43,415 nucleotides of DNA from Candidatus Cacconaster stercorequi (GCA_018064925.1 JAGHUH010000009.1:1-43415); one strand, 5' to 3'. Positions 25,717-34,305 are shown, numbered from the stretch's first letter. Notes: generated by a model not told the origin, from the sequence alone. Program-made: numbers and translations.

Positions 25717-28287
25717 ATGAAAAAAGCCATCCTCGGCATTCTGGCCCATGTGGATGCCGGCAAGACCACACTGGCGGAGGCCATGCTGTATCACACCGGC
25801 GCACTGCGAAAGCTGGGTCGCGTTGACCACGGCAGCACGGCGCTGGACACCCACGATCTGGAACGGGAGCGCGGCATCACCATCTTTTCCAGTCAGGCAC
25901 AGTTCGCCACCGGTGAGCTGGAGGTGACGCTGCTGGACACCCCCGGCCATGTGGATTTTTCCGCGGAGACCGAGCGTACGCTGCAGGTGCTGGATTATGC
26001 CGTGCTGGTGATTAACGGCGCCGAGGGCGTACAGGCGCACACCCATACCCTGTGGCGGCTGCTGGCGCTTTATCAGGTGCCCACCTTCCTGTTCATCACC
26101 AAAATGGATTTCGCCCGCCACAGCCGCGATGCGCTGATCCGGGAGGTACAGCGAGAGCTGGATGAAAACTGCATGGATTTCAGTCCGGATACACAGGAGG
26201 CACGCATGGAAGGTCTTGCCATGTGCCGGGAGGATCTGCTGGAGCGTTATCTTGACGGCGAAGCCATCTCCGATGAGGACACCGCGGAACTGATTGCCAC
26301 CCGCACCATCTTCCCCTGCTATTTCGGCTCGGGATTAAAGCTGGACGGTATCGAGGAATTTCTGCAGGGTCTGGAACGCTTTGTACAGGAGCCGACCTAT
26401 CCCGATGCCTTCGGCGCACGGGTCTTCAAGATCAGCCGTGATGCCCAGGGCAACCGCCTGACCCATCTGAAAATCACCGGCGGCACGCTCCATGTGAAGG
26501 ACACGGTGGACTGCCGCGGCACACAGGAAAAAATCAACCAGATCCGATTGTATACCGGCAACAAATTCATCACAGTGGATGCACTCCCCGCCGGCAGCGT
26601 CTGCGCGGTTACCGGATTGACGGCGGCCATGGGCGGCATGGGATTGGGACATGAGGCGTCCGCCGCCAAGCCGGTGCTGGAGCCGGTGATGAATTACCGC
26701 ATCGTGCTGCCGCCCGACTGCGACGCCCGCACCATGCTGCCCAAGCTGCATCTTCTGGAGGAGGAAGACCCGCTGCTGCGCATCACATGGAACGAGCATT
26801 TGCAGGAGATCCATGTGGGGCTGATGGGCGCGGTGCAGACGGAAATTCTGAAAAGCCTGATCGCCCAGCGCTTCGGCGTGGAGGTGGTCATCGACTGCGG
26901 GCAGGTGATGTACCGGGAGACCATTGAACACGAGGTGGAGGGCGTGGGACACTACGAACCTCTGCGCCACTATGCCGAGGTACATCTTCTGCTCTCTCCC
27001 CTGCCCCAGGGCAGCGGATTGGTCTTTGACACGGCCTGCAGCGAGGATGTGCTGGATCGCAACTGGCAGCGCCTGATCCTCACCCATCTGACGGAAAAAC
27101 CGCATCTGGGCGTGCTCACCGGCTCGCCCATTACGGATATGAAGATCACGCTGGCCGCCGGCCGCGCCCACATCAAGCACACCGAGGGCGGCGATTTCCG
27201 ACAGGCCACCTACCGCGCCGTGCGGCAGGGGCTGATGCAGGCACAGTCCAAATTGCTGGAACCGTACTATGACTTTCGGCTGGAAGTCCCTGCATCGCAA
27301 ATCGGGCGGGCCATCAGCGATATCCGGATGCGCAGCGGTACCTTTTCTCCGCCGGAGGACACCGGAGAGATGCAGCTTTTGCGGGGCACAGCACCGGTCA
27401 CCACGATGAATGACTATGCTGCCGAGGTGGCTTCCTACACCGGCGGACGGGGGCGGCTGAGCTGTCAGGTAGCCGGCTACGGGCCGTGCCACAACCCGGA
27501 GGAGGTAATCGAGCGACTCGGCTATGAAGCACAGAGCGATCTGGACAACACGCCGGACTCCGTATTCTGCGCCCACGGCGGCGGCTTTACCGTCAAGTGG
27601 GACAAGGTGCCGGAGTATATGCATCTGGAAAGCTGTCTTTCCCGTCCGGAGCAGCCCTACACCCCGCAGGTCAACCGACAAAATCTCCATCTGGATGACA
27701 AGGAGCTGGAGGCCATCATGGAGCGGGAGTTCGGTCCCATCCGCCGCCCTGTCTATTCCGCGGCACGCGTCAATGCCGCGCCGGACAAGTCCGTCACACT
27801 GCGGGAAACGCGGCGGCATCTCATTGTGGACGGGTACAATGTGATTTTCGCCTGGGACGGTCTGCATCAGCTGGCCGAAGAGGATCTGGCCGCGGCGCGG
27901 GATCGGCTGATGGATATTCTGTGCTCCTGGAGCGCTTTCACCCACCATCAGGTGGTGCTGGTATTCGACGGCTACAAGGTACCCGGCGGTACCGGAGAAC
28001 GATTTGACCACCGGGGCATCCATGTGGTCTACACCCGTGAGCACGAAACCGGCGATATGTATATCGAGCGGCTGCTGCAGGACATCGGCAAAAATGAGCA
28101 GGTGCGCGTGGTGACCTCCGACGCCCTGATCCAGCTTTCCGCTGTGCGCTCCGGCGTACTGCGGATGTCCGCGGCGGAATTTGAGCGGGAGGTCAATGCC
28201 TCCAACGCAGAGGTACAGCAAATTCTGCGGGAAATTCAGGGCCGCAAGCAGGGCATTCCCCTATCCGAGCAGCTAAAAAAGAACTGA
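25717..28287 (+). CDS. TetM/EF-G-like translational GTPase fused to a C-terminal Rae1/YacP-like NYN nuclease domain
   Basis: The 856-residue protein joins two ribosome-linked families. Residues 1 to about 650 form a TetM/EF-G-type factor: G1 AHVDAGKTT (10-18), G2 RGITI (52-56), G3 DTPGH (74-78) and G4 TKMD (128-131; usually NKxD). Domains II to V follow and end in a TetM-like GRLSCQVAGY segment. Residues about 700-840 match YacP/Rae1: HLIVDGYNVIFAW with the first catalytic Asp, VLVFDGYK, YTREHETGDMYIERL and VVTSDALIQ. Rae1 of Bacillus subtilis is a ribosome-associated endonuclease cutting mRNA in the A site, while TetM-type GTPases bind at the EF-G site. The fusion therefore suggests a GTP-controlled mRNA cleavage or ribosome-rescue factor; this is inference. 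Automated annotation would probably call it tetracycline resistance, which the extra domain argues against. The start is ATG 25717 after AAGGCGGTG. Confidence 0.9.
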   Translation: MKKAILGILAHVDAGKTTLAEAMLYHTGALRKLGRVDHGSTALDTHDLERERGITIFSSQAQFATGELEVTLLDTPGHVDFSAETERTLQVLDYAVLVINGAEGVQAHTHTLWRLLALYQVPTFLFITKMDFARHSRDALIREVQRELDENCMDFSPDTQEARMEGLAMCREDLLERYLDGEAISDEDTAELIATRTIFPCYFGSGLKLDGIEEFLQGLERFVQEPTYPDAFGARVFKISRDAQGNRLTHLKITGGTLHVKDTVDCRGTQEKINQIRLYTGNKFITVDALPAGSVCAVTGLTAAMGGMGLGHEASAAKPVLEPVMNYRIVLPPDCDARTMLPKLHLLEEEDPLLRITWNEHLQEIHVGLMGAVQTEILKSLIAQRFGVEVVIDCGQVMYRETIEHEVEGVGHYEPLRHYAEVHLLLSPLPQGSGLVFDTACSEDVLDRNWQRLILTHLTEKPHLGVLTGSPITDMKITLAAGRAHIKHTEGGDFRQATYRAVRQGLMQAQSKLLEPYYDFRLEVPASQIGRAISDIRMRSGTFSPPEDTGEMQLLRGTAPVTTMNDYAAEVASYTGGRGRLSCQVAGYGPCHNPEEVIERLGYEAQSDLDNTPDSVFCAHGGGFTVKWDKVPEYMHLESCLSRPEQPYTPQVNRQNLHLDDKELEAIMEREFGPIRRPVYSAARVNAAPDKSVTLRETRRHLIVDGYNVIFAWDGLHQLAEEDLAAARDRLMDILCSWSAFTHHQVVLVFDGYKVPGGTGERFDHRGIHVVYTREHETGDMYIERLLQDIGKNEQVRVVTSDALIQLSAVRSGVLRMSAAEFEREVNASNAEVQQILREIQGRKQGIPLSEQLKKN

Positions 28288-28315
28288 AAAAGGCGAGCCG
28301 TATGACTCGCCTTTT
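28287..28315 (+). terminator. Rho-independent terminator after the GTPase-NYN gene
   Basis: AAAAGGCGAG and CTCGCCTTTT pair around an eight-base loop immediately after the stop codon. Confidence 0.85.
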
Positions 28316-28381
28316 CTGCGCCGCTTTTTGTCCCGGACGGCCATATCTATAATATTTATATCGAATATTAAATTTTTTTAT

Positions 28382-28409
28382 TTTACATGCGGCTATTTCG
28401 TGGTATACT
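28382..28409 (+). promoter_or_regulatory. Predicted promoter of the CofE-like gene
   Basis: TTTACA (28382-28387) and TATACT (28404-28409) with 16 bases between and an extended TGG upstream of the -10 box. Confidence 0.7.
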
Positions 28410-28469
28410 TTTTCTGTTATGGAGCTTTTATCAATTCCCGTCTATTTCTATTTATAAGGAGATCATAAT

Positions 28470-29669
28470 ATGAGCAGAACATTGGGTACCGTGGTGCGCG
28501 GCATTCGCGCCCCCATTTTCCGCGAGGGTGACAGCGTTGTCGCCGGCACTGTTGACTCCGTGCTGACCGCACTGAAGGAAAACGGCATCGAGGCCCATGA
28601 CCGCGATGTAGTGGCCGTGACCGAATCCGTGGTAGCACGCTGCCAGGGCAACTATGCCACCGTCGAGCAGATCGCCAAGGATGTCCGCGCCAAAACCGGC
28701 GGCGAAACCGTAGGCGTCGTCTTCCCCATTCTGAGCCGCAACCGCTTCTCTCTGCTGCTGCGCGGCATTTCCATGGGCGTGAAGAAGGTCGTTCTGATGC
28801 TGAGCTATCCCTCTGACGAGGTGGGCAATCATCTGGTGTCTTTGGATCAGCTGGACGAGGCCGGCATCGATCCCTGGCACGATGTGCTGAGTCTGGAGCA
28901 GTTCCGCGCCGCCTTCGGCAGCGTGGTGCATCCCTTTACCGGCGTGGACTATGTGTCCTTCTACACCGAGCTGATCGAGGGCGCAGGTGCAGAGGTGGAG
29001 ATCGTGTTTGCCAACCGCGTGCAGACCATTCTGGACTACACCGACACCGTCATCACCTGCGACATCCACAGCCGCGCACGCAGCAAGCGTCTGCTGGCTA
29101 AGGCCGGCGCCAAGACCGTTCTGGGTCTGGACGACCTGCTGACCGAAAGCGTGGACGGCAGCGGCTACAATGAGCAGTACGGCCTGCTGGGCTCCAACAA
29201 GGCCGACGAGGAGCGCATCAAGCTGTTCCCCCGCGACACCATGACCGTGGCACACGAGATCAGCGAGGGGCTGAGCAAGGCCACCGGCAAGCGCATCGAG
29301 GCCATGGTTTACGGCGATGGCGCTTTCAAGGATCCCGTGGGCAAGATCTGGGAGCTGGCTGACCCCGTGGTCTCCCCCGGCTACACCGAGGGTCTGGTCG
29401 GCACCCCCAACGAGCTGAAGCTGAAGTATCTGGCCGACAAGGAGTTCGGCGATCTGAACGGTGAGGCTCTGCAGCAGGCCGTGGCACAGAAGATCCGCGA
29501 GAAGGACGCCAAAGTCTCTCTGGTGGGCAACATGGTTTCCGAGGGTACGACCCCCCGTAACCTGACCGACCTGATCGGCTCTCTGTGCGACCTGACCAGC
29601 GGCAGCGGCGACAAGGGTACCCCCATCGTCTATATTCAGGGTTACTTCGATAACTACACCAACGACTAA
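28470..29669 (+). CDS. Coenzyme F420-0:L-glutamate ligase (CofE) family protein
   Basis: The 399-residue protein resembles the CofE family (PF01996), which adds glutamate to F420-0 using GTP in methanogens and actinobacteria. Visible stretches include VVAVTESVVARCQGNY near residues 47-62, VFPILSRNRFSLLLRGI, VITCDIHSRARSK and the MVYGDGAFKDP region near 274-284. It is longer than archaeal CofE (about 250 residues). Clostridia of this kind are not known to make F420, and no other F420 gene is visible in this window, so the real acceptor is unknown; glutamylation of another molecule is possible. The gene has its own promoter and terminator. ATG 28470 follows AAGGAG. Confidence 0.82.
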   Translation: MSRTLGTVVRGIRAPIFREGDSVVAGTVDSVLTALKENGIEAHDRDVVAVTESVVARCQGNYATVEQIAKDVRAKTGGETVGVVFPILSRNRFSLLLRGISMGVKKVVLMLSYPSDEVGNHLVSLDQLDEAGIDPWHDVLSLEQFRAAFGSVVHPFTGVDYVSFYTELIEGAGAEVEIVFANRVQTILDYTDTVITCDIHSRARSKRLLAKAGAKTVLGLDDLLTESVDGSGYNEQYGLLGSNKADEERIKLFPRDTMTVAHEISEGLSKATGKRIEAMVYGDGAFKDPVGKIWELADPVVSPGYTEGLVGTPNELKLKYLADKEFGDLNGEALQQAVAQKIREKDAKVSLVGNMVSEGTTPRNLTDLIGSLCDLTSGSGDKGTPIVYIQGYFDNYTND

Positions 29670-29684
29670 AAGGACTTTATAATG

Positions 29685-29721
29685 AAGCGAGCGTGGATTA
29701 CAAAATCCACGCTCGCTTTTT
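29685..29721. terminator. Bidirectional terminator between CofE-like gene and ABC permease
   Basis: AAGCGAGCGTGGATT and AATCCACGCTCGCTT form a perfect 15-base-pair stem followed by TTT, between two convergent genes. Confidence 0.9.
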
Positions 29722-29755
29722 ATGGAATGGATCACCGTGCAGATTTGTTTCGTTC

Positions 29756-31522
29756 TTACCAATGGCAGAACAGATCCTCGGCCTTTTCCGCTACGCCCAT
29801 CTTCAGCAGCAGTTCAATGGTTTCGGTGCAATCCTTTGTCAGCCCGTTGGAGCAGATGCTGACATCGGTTTTCTCCGTGTCAAAGCTCATGTCCACGGTG
29901 CTATATAGATCGCTCATCATATCGCGCCGACCATGTCCCTGCTCTACATCCCGCAGCAATGCGGCGTACAGCTCCTGCGCCTCCTCCTCCGACAGCGATT
30001 CGTCATAGTGATAGTCATTTTCTCCGTAGCAGCTGACATAACCGCCGTAAATATCCTCGACCTTCAGCAGCGTATCGCCCAGCAGCGCAGCCGTGCGCAC
30101 CGCCTCAACGCCGGCCAGATCATTCACTACCTTGTGCAGTTCGCTGCCACGCTCCATACAGACACTGTAATGGCGTGACACCTGGCGGCCGTTTTGCATG
30201 GTATAGCTCAAATGCACGGTGCAGGATGCAACATTGCTGTTGGTGTTGTCGCATTCGGCAGGCTGATCGAGCCCCTGCGCCAGAATGGCGTTGTGCGTGG
30301 CAATGGCACCGGCAATTGCATCCGGATCCGTACAATTCGATACATCGAAGCCGGCATTGCAGTTGGTTGATACGGTAATCGCCTTCACCTCGTCGGCTTC
30401 CGGCACATAGGTCTGGTAGCCGAAAACATCCATTTTCAATCCCACGCAGATCAGCACCAGCACCGCACACAGCGCTGCCAATCCCTTCCAGCTACTCTTG
30501 AACACCCGGAAGGATCTGCAAATGATCATCTCTGCGGCAATGTAGCACAGCGCCATCATCAGCAGCACGCAGATCATCAGCGCCGGAAGGGATGTATTGC
30601 CCAGCATCACAAGATCATGCACACCCATGCCCAGCGCAAGGCCGCCTACCAGGGCAATCGCACAACGGAAAATAGGCCGCGCCCAACGGTATGCCACCGG
30701 ATCGCCGGCGGACTCGCTGTGGCGAAGGCGATACAGCAGGAAGCTGATCCCCAGCAGCGCCAGTGCAAAAACGGCATAGATCACCGTGATTTTGACAGCC
30801 TCCATATCCATGTGGCTGATCGGGCCATTCGTCCACTCGTCGGTACGCAGGGCTCCGCCCAGCTTCATGGCAGGCGTCAGCCAATAGACAACGAGCAGCG
30901 GATCAAAGTCGCCGACATAGCCGAAGTAAAAAATTCCGGCCAGGCTCTCCAGCAGGGTCTCCAGCACCACGGCTACAAAATTGATGCCCACATAAATCAC
31001 CGGTACAGCCAGCACCCAACCGGTGAGCATGGCGCAGAAAATGGCAATCGAGAAAAAGATGAAGTCCAGCAAGGACACCATCACCAGCCACCACAGCAGC
31101 GCCTTCAGGGACACATAGCCCGTCACAGCCTCCACCACCAGCGTCAATGCCGCCGCAATCACATTGCCCAAAAGCAGCATCCCCATGCCGCCGGTGAAGT
31201 GGGCGAAAAACTGTGTGGAACGCTTGACCGGCAAGCTGTGATGCAATCCCACGCTGCGGGCGGTCATCAGATAGGAATAGGCCGCCATGGCCATAATCAC
31301 ACCGAAGATGGCCGCCATGATCACGCCCATAAACTGCAGATTATAAGTGACATCGGTCACCTCCGCCAAACGCTGCGCCTTGTTGCCGTAGCTCATAGCG
31401 GCGTTCCAGATGCTCACCGGCAGACCGATGATCCAGATGCCGGTATACACAAACCCGATGGGCCAATAGTGGCGCAGATCACTGCGTACCAAAGTCTTAA
31501 AGCACGATGTCGCGGACCGCAT
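29756..31522 (-). CDS. ABC-2 type transporter permease (YtrC/D-like)
   Basis: The 588-residue membrane protein has hydrophobic segments at about 22-45, 70-90, 105-135, 140-185 and 195-215, then further segments near 235-260, 280-305, 310-335 and 345-365. After these comes a non-membrane C-terminal region of about 220 residues carrying cysteines and charged residues. It is the likely partner of the ATPase that overlaps it upstream; the pair resembles the Bacillus ytr systems linked to cell-envelope stress. A GTG at 31531 overlaps the ribosome-binding site, so ATG 31522 after GGGAGG is preferred. The gene starts within the end of the ATPase gene (26-base overlap). The cargo, and whether it exports, is not shown by the sequence. 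Confidence 0.85.
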   Translation of the reverse strand: MRSATSCFKTLVRSDLRHYWPIGFVYTGIWIIGLPVSIWNAAMSYGNKAQRLAEVTDVTYNLQFMGVIMAAIFGVIMAMAAYSYLMTARSVGLHHSLPVKRSTQFFAHFTGGMGMLLLGNVIAAALTLVVEAVTGYVSLKALLWWLVMVSLLDFIFFSIAIFCAMLTGWVLAVPVIYVGINFVAVVLETLLESLAGIFYFGYVGDFDPLLVVYWLTPAMKLGGALRTDEWTNGPISHMDMEAVKITVIYAVFALALLGISFLLYRLRHSESAGDPVAYRWARPIFRCAIALVGGLALGMGVHDLVMLGNTSLPALMICVLLMMALCYIAAEMIICRSFRVFKSSWKGLAALCAVLVLICVGLKMDVFGYQTYVPEADEVKAITVSTNCNAGFDVSNCTDPDAIAGAIATHNAILAQGLDQPAECDNTNSNVASCTVHLSYTMQNGRQVSRHYSVCMERGSELHKVVNDLAGVEAVRTAALLGDTLLKVEDIYGGYVSCYGENDYHYDESLSEEEAQELYAALLRDVEQGHGRRDMMSDLYSTVDMSFDTEKTDVSICSNGLTKDCTETIELLLKMGVAEKAEDLFCHW

Positions 31523-32396
31523 AGTCAGCACCTCCCAGCTCGTAAATAAAAATCTCCTCCAGCGTCAGGGGAATGGCCTCCATCAGTATGGGCTGCGTAA
31601 TGGCCATGCGGCTTTGAATTTCCTGACTGCTGCCGCGCATGATATAGGTATAGACCCGCCCCACATGGGACTTATGCAGAATGTTCAGCTCGGCAGGCAG
31701 TGCCGGCTCCTCGGCGCTCTGATACGCTACCTGCAGCTTCACCGTGTTGTCCTGCAAATCGGACAGCGTGCGCTCCAGCAGTACCTTGCCCTTGTTCATG
31801 ATGCCCACATGGTCGCACACATCCTCCAGCTCCCGCAGGTTGTGGCTGGACACCAGCACCGTGGTGCCCCGCTCGGCTACATCGCCCAGCAGCAAACTCC
31901 ACACCTGACGGCGCATCACCGGGTCCAGACCGTCCACCGGCTCATCCAGAATGAGATACTCCGGCATACAGCACATGGTGATCCAGAACGCCGCCTGCTT
32001 CTGCATACCCTTGCTCATGCGGCGGATCATCTGCTTGTCGTTCAGCGGAAACACCTGCTTCATCTTCCCGTAGCGCTCCCAGCTGAAGGTAGGGTACATC
32101 CCGGCATAGAACTTCGCCATCTCCGCAATGGATGCCTGCGAGAAATGATACCAATCGTCGGGAATGGACACCATCTTCTGCTTGGCAGAGGGGTTTTCAT
32201 AGATGGGCTGCCCCTCCAGCAGCAGTTCACCGCTGTCCGGACGGTAAATGCCCGTCAGATGGCGGATAATAGTGGATTTGCCCGCACCGTTGGGGCCTAC
32301 CAAGCCATACACCGCGCCCTTGGGCACCGTCATGGTGGTGCCGTCCAATGCGCGGGTACCGTCAAAGGTTTTCACCACATTCTTTGCTTCAAGCAT
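31497..32396 (-). CDS. ABC transporter ATP-binding protein (YtrB-like)
   Basis: The 299-residue ATPase has Walker A GPNGAGKST near residues 34-42, a degenerate signature MSKGMQKQ, Walker B YLILDEPVDGLD and the switch histidine in VSSHNLRELE. A C-terminal accessory region of about 85 residues follows. The MSKGMQ form of the signature is common in YtrB-like proteins. It powers the neighbouring permease at the cytoplasmic face. ATG 32396 follows AAGGAGG and overlaps the regulator gene by eight bases, so the three genes form one operon under the GntR regulator. Confidence 0.92.
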   Translation of the reverse strand: MLEAKNVVKTFDGTRALDGTTMTVPKGAVYGLVGPNGAGKSTIIRHLTGIYRPDSGELLLEGQPIYENPSAKQKMVSIPDDWYHFSQASIAEMAKFYAGMYPTFSWERYGKMKQVFPLNDKQMIRRMSKGMQKQAAFWITMCCMPEYLILDEPVDGLDPVMRRQVWSLLLGDVAERGTTVLVSSHNLRELEDVCDHVGIMNKGKVLLERTLSDLQDNTVKLQVAYQSAEEPALPAELNILHKSHVGRVYTYIMRGSSQEIQSRMAITQPILMEAIPLTLEEIFIYELGGADYAVRDIVL

Positions 32397-32754
32397 CTTT
32401 TTTGCCTCCTTCCCACAGCGCCAGCCATTCTTCCCGTGTCAGTCCCAGACTGCGCAGCTCCTCTAAAAGCGGCTTCACCTGTGACACGACCTCCTGCCGG
32501 CGCAGTTCATGCTGGCTCTGTCCCGCAGCCACAAAGGTTCCGCGGCCGCTGACGGAATACACATACCCCTCACTCTCCAGCTGCGCGTAGGAGCGCTGGA
32601 TGGTGTTGGGATTGATGGCCAGCTCCGTGGCCAATTGCCGCACCGACGGCAGCTTGTCATCGCTTTGCAGCACACCGGTGACCATCAGCTTCCGCAGCCC
32701 GTCGCATACCTGCTCGTAGATCGGCCGGCTGTCCCGGTAATCCAGATGGATCAT
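32389..32754 (-). CDS. GntR family transcriptional regulator, YtrA subfamily
   Basis: The 121-residue protein has an N-terminal GntR winged helix-turn-helix (about 8-75; YEQVCDGLRKLM, LPSVRQLATELAINPNTIQR, YVYSVSGRGTFV) and only a short helical tail. This is the size and shape of the YtrA subfamily, which represses its own ABC transporter operon. It is the first gene of the operon, and an operator of the YtrA type lies between its promoter and start codon. The effector is not known; in Bacillus the ytr operon responds to some cell-wall antibiotics. Confidence 0.93.
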   Translation of the reverse strand: MIHLDYRDSRPIYEQVCDGLRKLMVTGVLQSDDKLPSVRQLATELAINPNTIQRSYAQLESEGYVYSVSGRGTFVAAGQSQHELRRQEVVSQVKPLLEELRSLGLTREEWLALWEGGKKDA

Positions 32755-32775
32755 GGGCGATCCCTCCCTGTATAA

Positions 32776-32800
32776 AGTGTACTAATTGTGTTGGTACGCT
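32776..32800. promoter_or_regulatory. Predicted YtrA-type operator
   Basis: AGTGTA and TACGCT are separated by 13 bases, one mismatch from the AGTGTA-N13-TACACT pattern of the YtrA subfamily. Inside it lies a second inverted repeat, GTACTAA-N5-TTGGTAC (32779-32797). It sits directly downstream of the operon's -10 box, where a repressor would block transcription. Confidence 0.7.
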
Positions 32801-32801
32801 T

Positions 32802-32830
32802 AATGTAGCACTTTCTATCTCCCTTGTCAA
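32802..32830 (-). promoter_or_regulatory. Predicted promoter of the GntR/ABC operon
   Basis: On the minus strand TTGACA (32825-32830) and TACATT (32802-32807) are 17 bases apart, adjoining the operator. Confidence 0.7.
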
Positions 32831-32872
32831 TGGGGAAATACTGAACTTTTTTCTGAAAATATACACAGGGGG

Positions 32873-32901
32873 TTTTCATCGTGTCATTCCTCTGCTATAA
32901 T
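32873..32901 (+). promoter_or_regulatory. Predicted promoter of the ATP-grasp gene
   Basis: TTTTCA (32873-32878) and a perfect TATAAT (32896-32901) with 17 bases between, and an extended TGC before the -10 box. Confidence 0.7.
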
Positions 32902-32942
32902 GTGGATGATAAAAAACTTTCGTGTCAAAAGGGGTACTTATT

Positions 32943-33971
32943 ATGAAGCTATCTACCGTCATTCGCACTGCATCGCAGTCTGGCAATGCGCTCCAGAAGG
33001 CCTCCGCCGCCGCCAAAAAAGCCCATGCCTTTTGCGGCAAGTCCACCGTGGGTCTGTTTTTTGATATCCTGCGCTCCGCCAGCACCTACGGCGCCGGCCC
33101 CATGGACTATCTGATGTCCCATTTCTATGAGCTGAACGCCGAGGAACGCGCCACCTATCTGACCCGGATTCGCAGCGCAGAGTTCGTGCGCAAGGTCAAC
33201 GATCCTGCCTACTGGCCCATTTTCGATGACAAAAACGCCTTCTACCCCAAGTTCCATGATATGATGGGCCGGGAAACCTACGACCTGACCAAGGGCGATC
33301 TGGAGGGCTTCCGCGCTTTTATGGAGGGGAAGGAGGCCATCATGGCCAAGCCCTCCGATCAGGACGGCGGCAGCGGCATCGAAAAGCTGCGCCCCTCCGA
33401 TTTTGAGAGCATTGACGCCATGTGGGCGTATCTCCGCAACCCCGCCAAGCCTTTCCATATCGCCGACGAGGCATTGAAGCAGCACCCCGGCATGGCCGCT
33501 CTGCATCCCGCCTCCGTTAACTGCGTGCGCCTGTCCACCTATGTAATGGATGACGGCGAACCGGTAGTGGTCTATGCCGCCTGCAAGGCCGGCACCGGCG
33601 GCGGCGAATGCGACAACACCGGACGCGGCGGCATCACCTGCCGGCTGGACATCGAAAACGGTGTCATCACCTCCAACGGTCACAACGAGGAGCTGGAGGA
33701 GTTCATTACCCATCCCGACACCGGCATTACCTTCAAGGGTTATCACATTCCTATGGCCAAGGAGTGCAAGGAGCTGGCGCTGACCGCCGCCAAGCGGTAT
33801 CCCTCCTTCCGCTATGTGGGCTGGGACATCTGCGTCACCCCCACCGGCCCCGTGCTGATCGAGGGCAACAACTATCCCGGCTACGATCTGGCTCAGATGC
33901 CGGACAACGACGATCCTCATCCCCGCCACGGCCTGATCACCAACTTTAAAAAGCTGGGCATCGAAATTTGA
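32943..33971 (+). CDS. Sugar-transfer-associated ATP-grasp protein (PF14397-type)
   Basis: The 342-residue protein matches the ATP-grasp_ST family, named for frequent association with exopolysaccharide or capsule loci. Visible are MAKPSDQDGGSGIEKL near 133-148 (ATP-binding glycine-rich loop), HPASVNCVRLSTYV near 185-198, ECDNTGRGGI near 222-231, and the metal-binding end VLIEGNNYPGYDLAQMP near 305-321. ATP-grasp enzymes join a carboxylate to an amine or hydroxyl through an acyl phosphate. Here it stands alone without glycosyltransferases, so its substrate is open. A GTG at 32922 is rejected because AAAAGGGG is placed for ATG 32943. A terminator follows. Confidence 0.85.
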   Translation: MKLSTVIRTASQSGNALQKASAAAKKAHAFCGKSTVGLFFDILRSASTYGAGPMDYLMSHFYELNAEERATYLTRIRSAEFVRKVNDPAYWPIFDDKNAFYPKFHDMMGRETYDLTKGDLEGFRAFMEGKEAIMAKPSDQDGGSGIEKLRPSDFESIDAMWAYLRNPAKPFHIADEALKQHPGMAALHPASVNCVRLSTYVMDDGEPVVVYAACKAGTGGGECDNTGRGGITCRLDIENGVITSNGHNEELEEFITHPDTGITFKGYHIPMAKECKELALTAAKRYPSFRYVGWDICVTPTGPVLIEGNNYPGYDLAQMPDNDDPHPRHGLITNFKKLGIEI

Positions 33972-33987
33972 CTTTTCTGCAAAAAGT

Positions 33988-34015
33988 AATCCGTCCTTTG
34001 GGCGGATTATTTTTT
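33988..34015 (+). terminator. Rho-independent terminator after the ATP-grasp gene
   Basis: AATCCGTCC and GGGCGGATT pair around TTT (one G-U), followed by ATTTTTT. Confidence 0.85.
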
Positions 34016-34068
34016 ACCCATTCGGGGCATACTGCTGTTATCCATATATGATAAGGAGTGTGCATCAC

Positions 34069-34260
34069 ATGAAAGCCATGGTCAACCAGAAGGCCTGCAT
34101 TCGCTGCGGCCTGTGCCCCACCATTTGTCCGGAGGTGTTCTCCCTGCCCGATAACGGCGAGAGCGCCCACGCCATCACCGAGCCTGTCCCCGCGGAGCGG
34201 CAGGCCGCCGCCCAGGAGGCCGCGGACAATTGTCCCACCGGTGCCATTGAGATCAGCTAA
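34069..34260 (+). CDS. Small [4Fe-4S] ferredoxin
   Basis: The 63-residue protein has one cluster motif, C-x2-C-x2-C-x3-CP in CIRCGLCPTICPEVF (residues about 10-24), and a distal cysteine in CPTGAI near the C-terminus. This layout resembles Desulfovibrio gigas ferredoxin, which carries one cubane cluster with a spare cysteine. It shuttles low-potential electrons in the cytoplasm, for example from PFOR, part of which is encoded at 1-867. ATG 34069 follows AAGGAG by 10 bases. An upstream in-frame ATG at 34048 precedes the ribosome-binding site and is rejected. Confidence 0.92.
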   Translation: MKAMVNQKACIRCGLCPTICPEVFSLPDNGESAHAITEPVPAERQAAAQEAADNCPTGAIEIS

Positions 34261-34305
34261 ATGGCAATTTCTTTTGAAAAAGTGTCTCTTTTTTGATTTT
34301 TCCGC

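Noticed and set aside
26335-28221. A 628-codon minus-strand frame opposite the GTPase-NYN gene
   Set aside because: No promoter, ribosome-binding site or domain; the plus-strand gene explains the open frame.
25717-28287. Tetracycline resistance gene (tetM/tetW type)
   Set aside because: The GTPase part is related to that family, but the C-terminal Rae1-like nuclease domain, the TKMD motif and native base composition argue for a housekeeping or regulatory factor rather than an acquired resistance gene.
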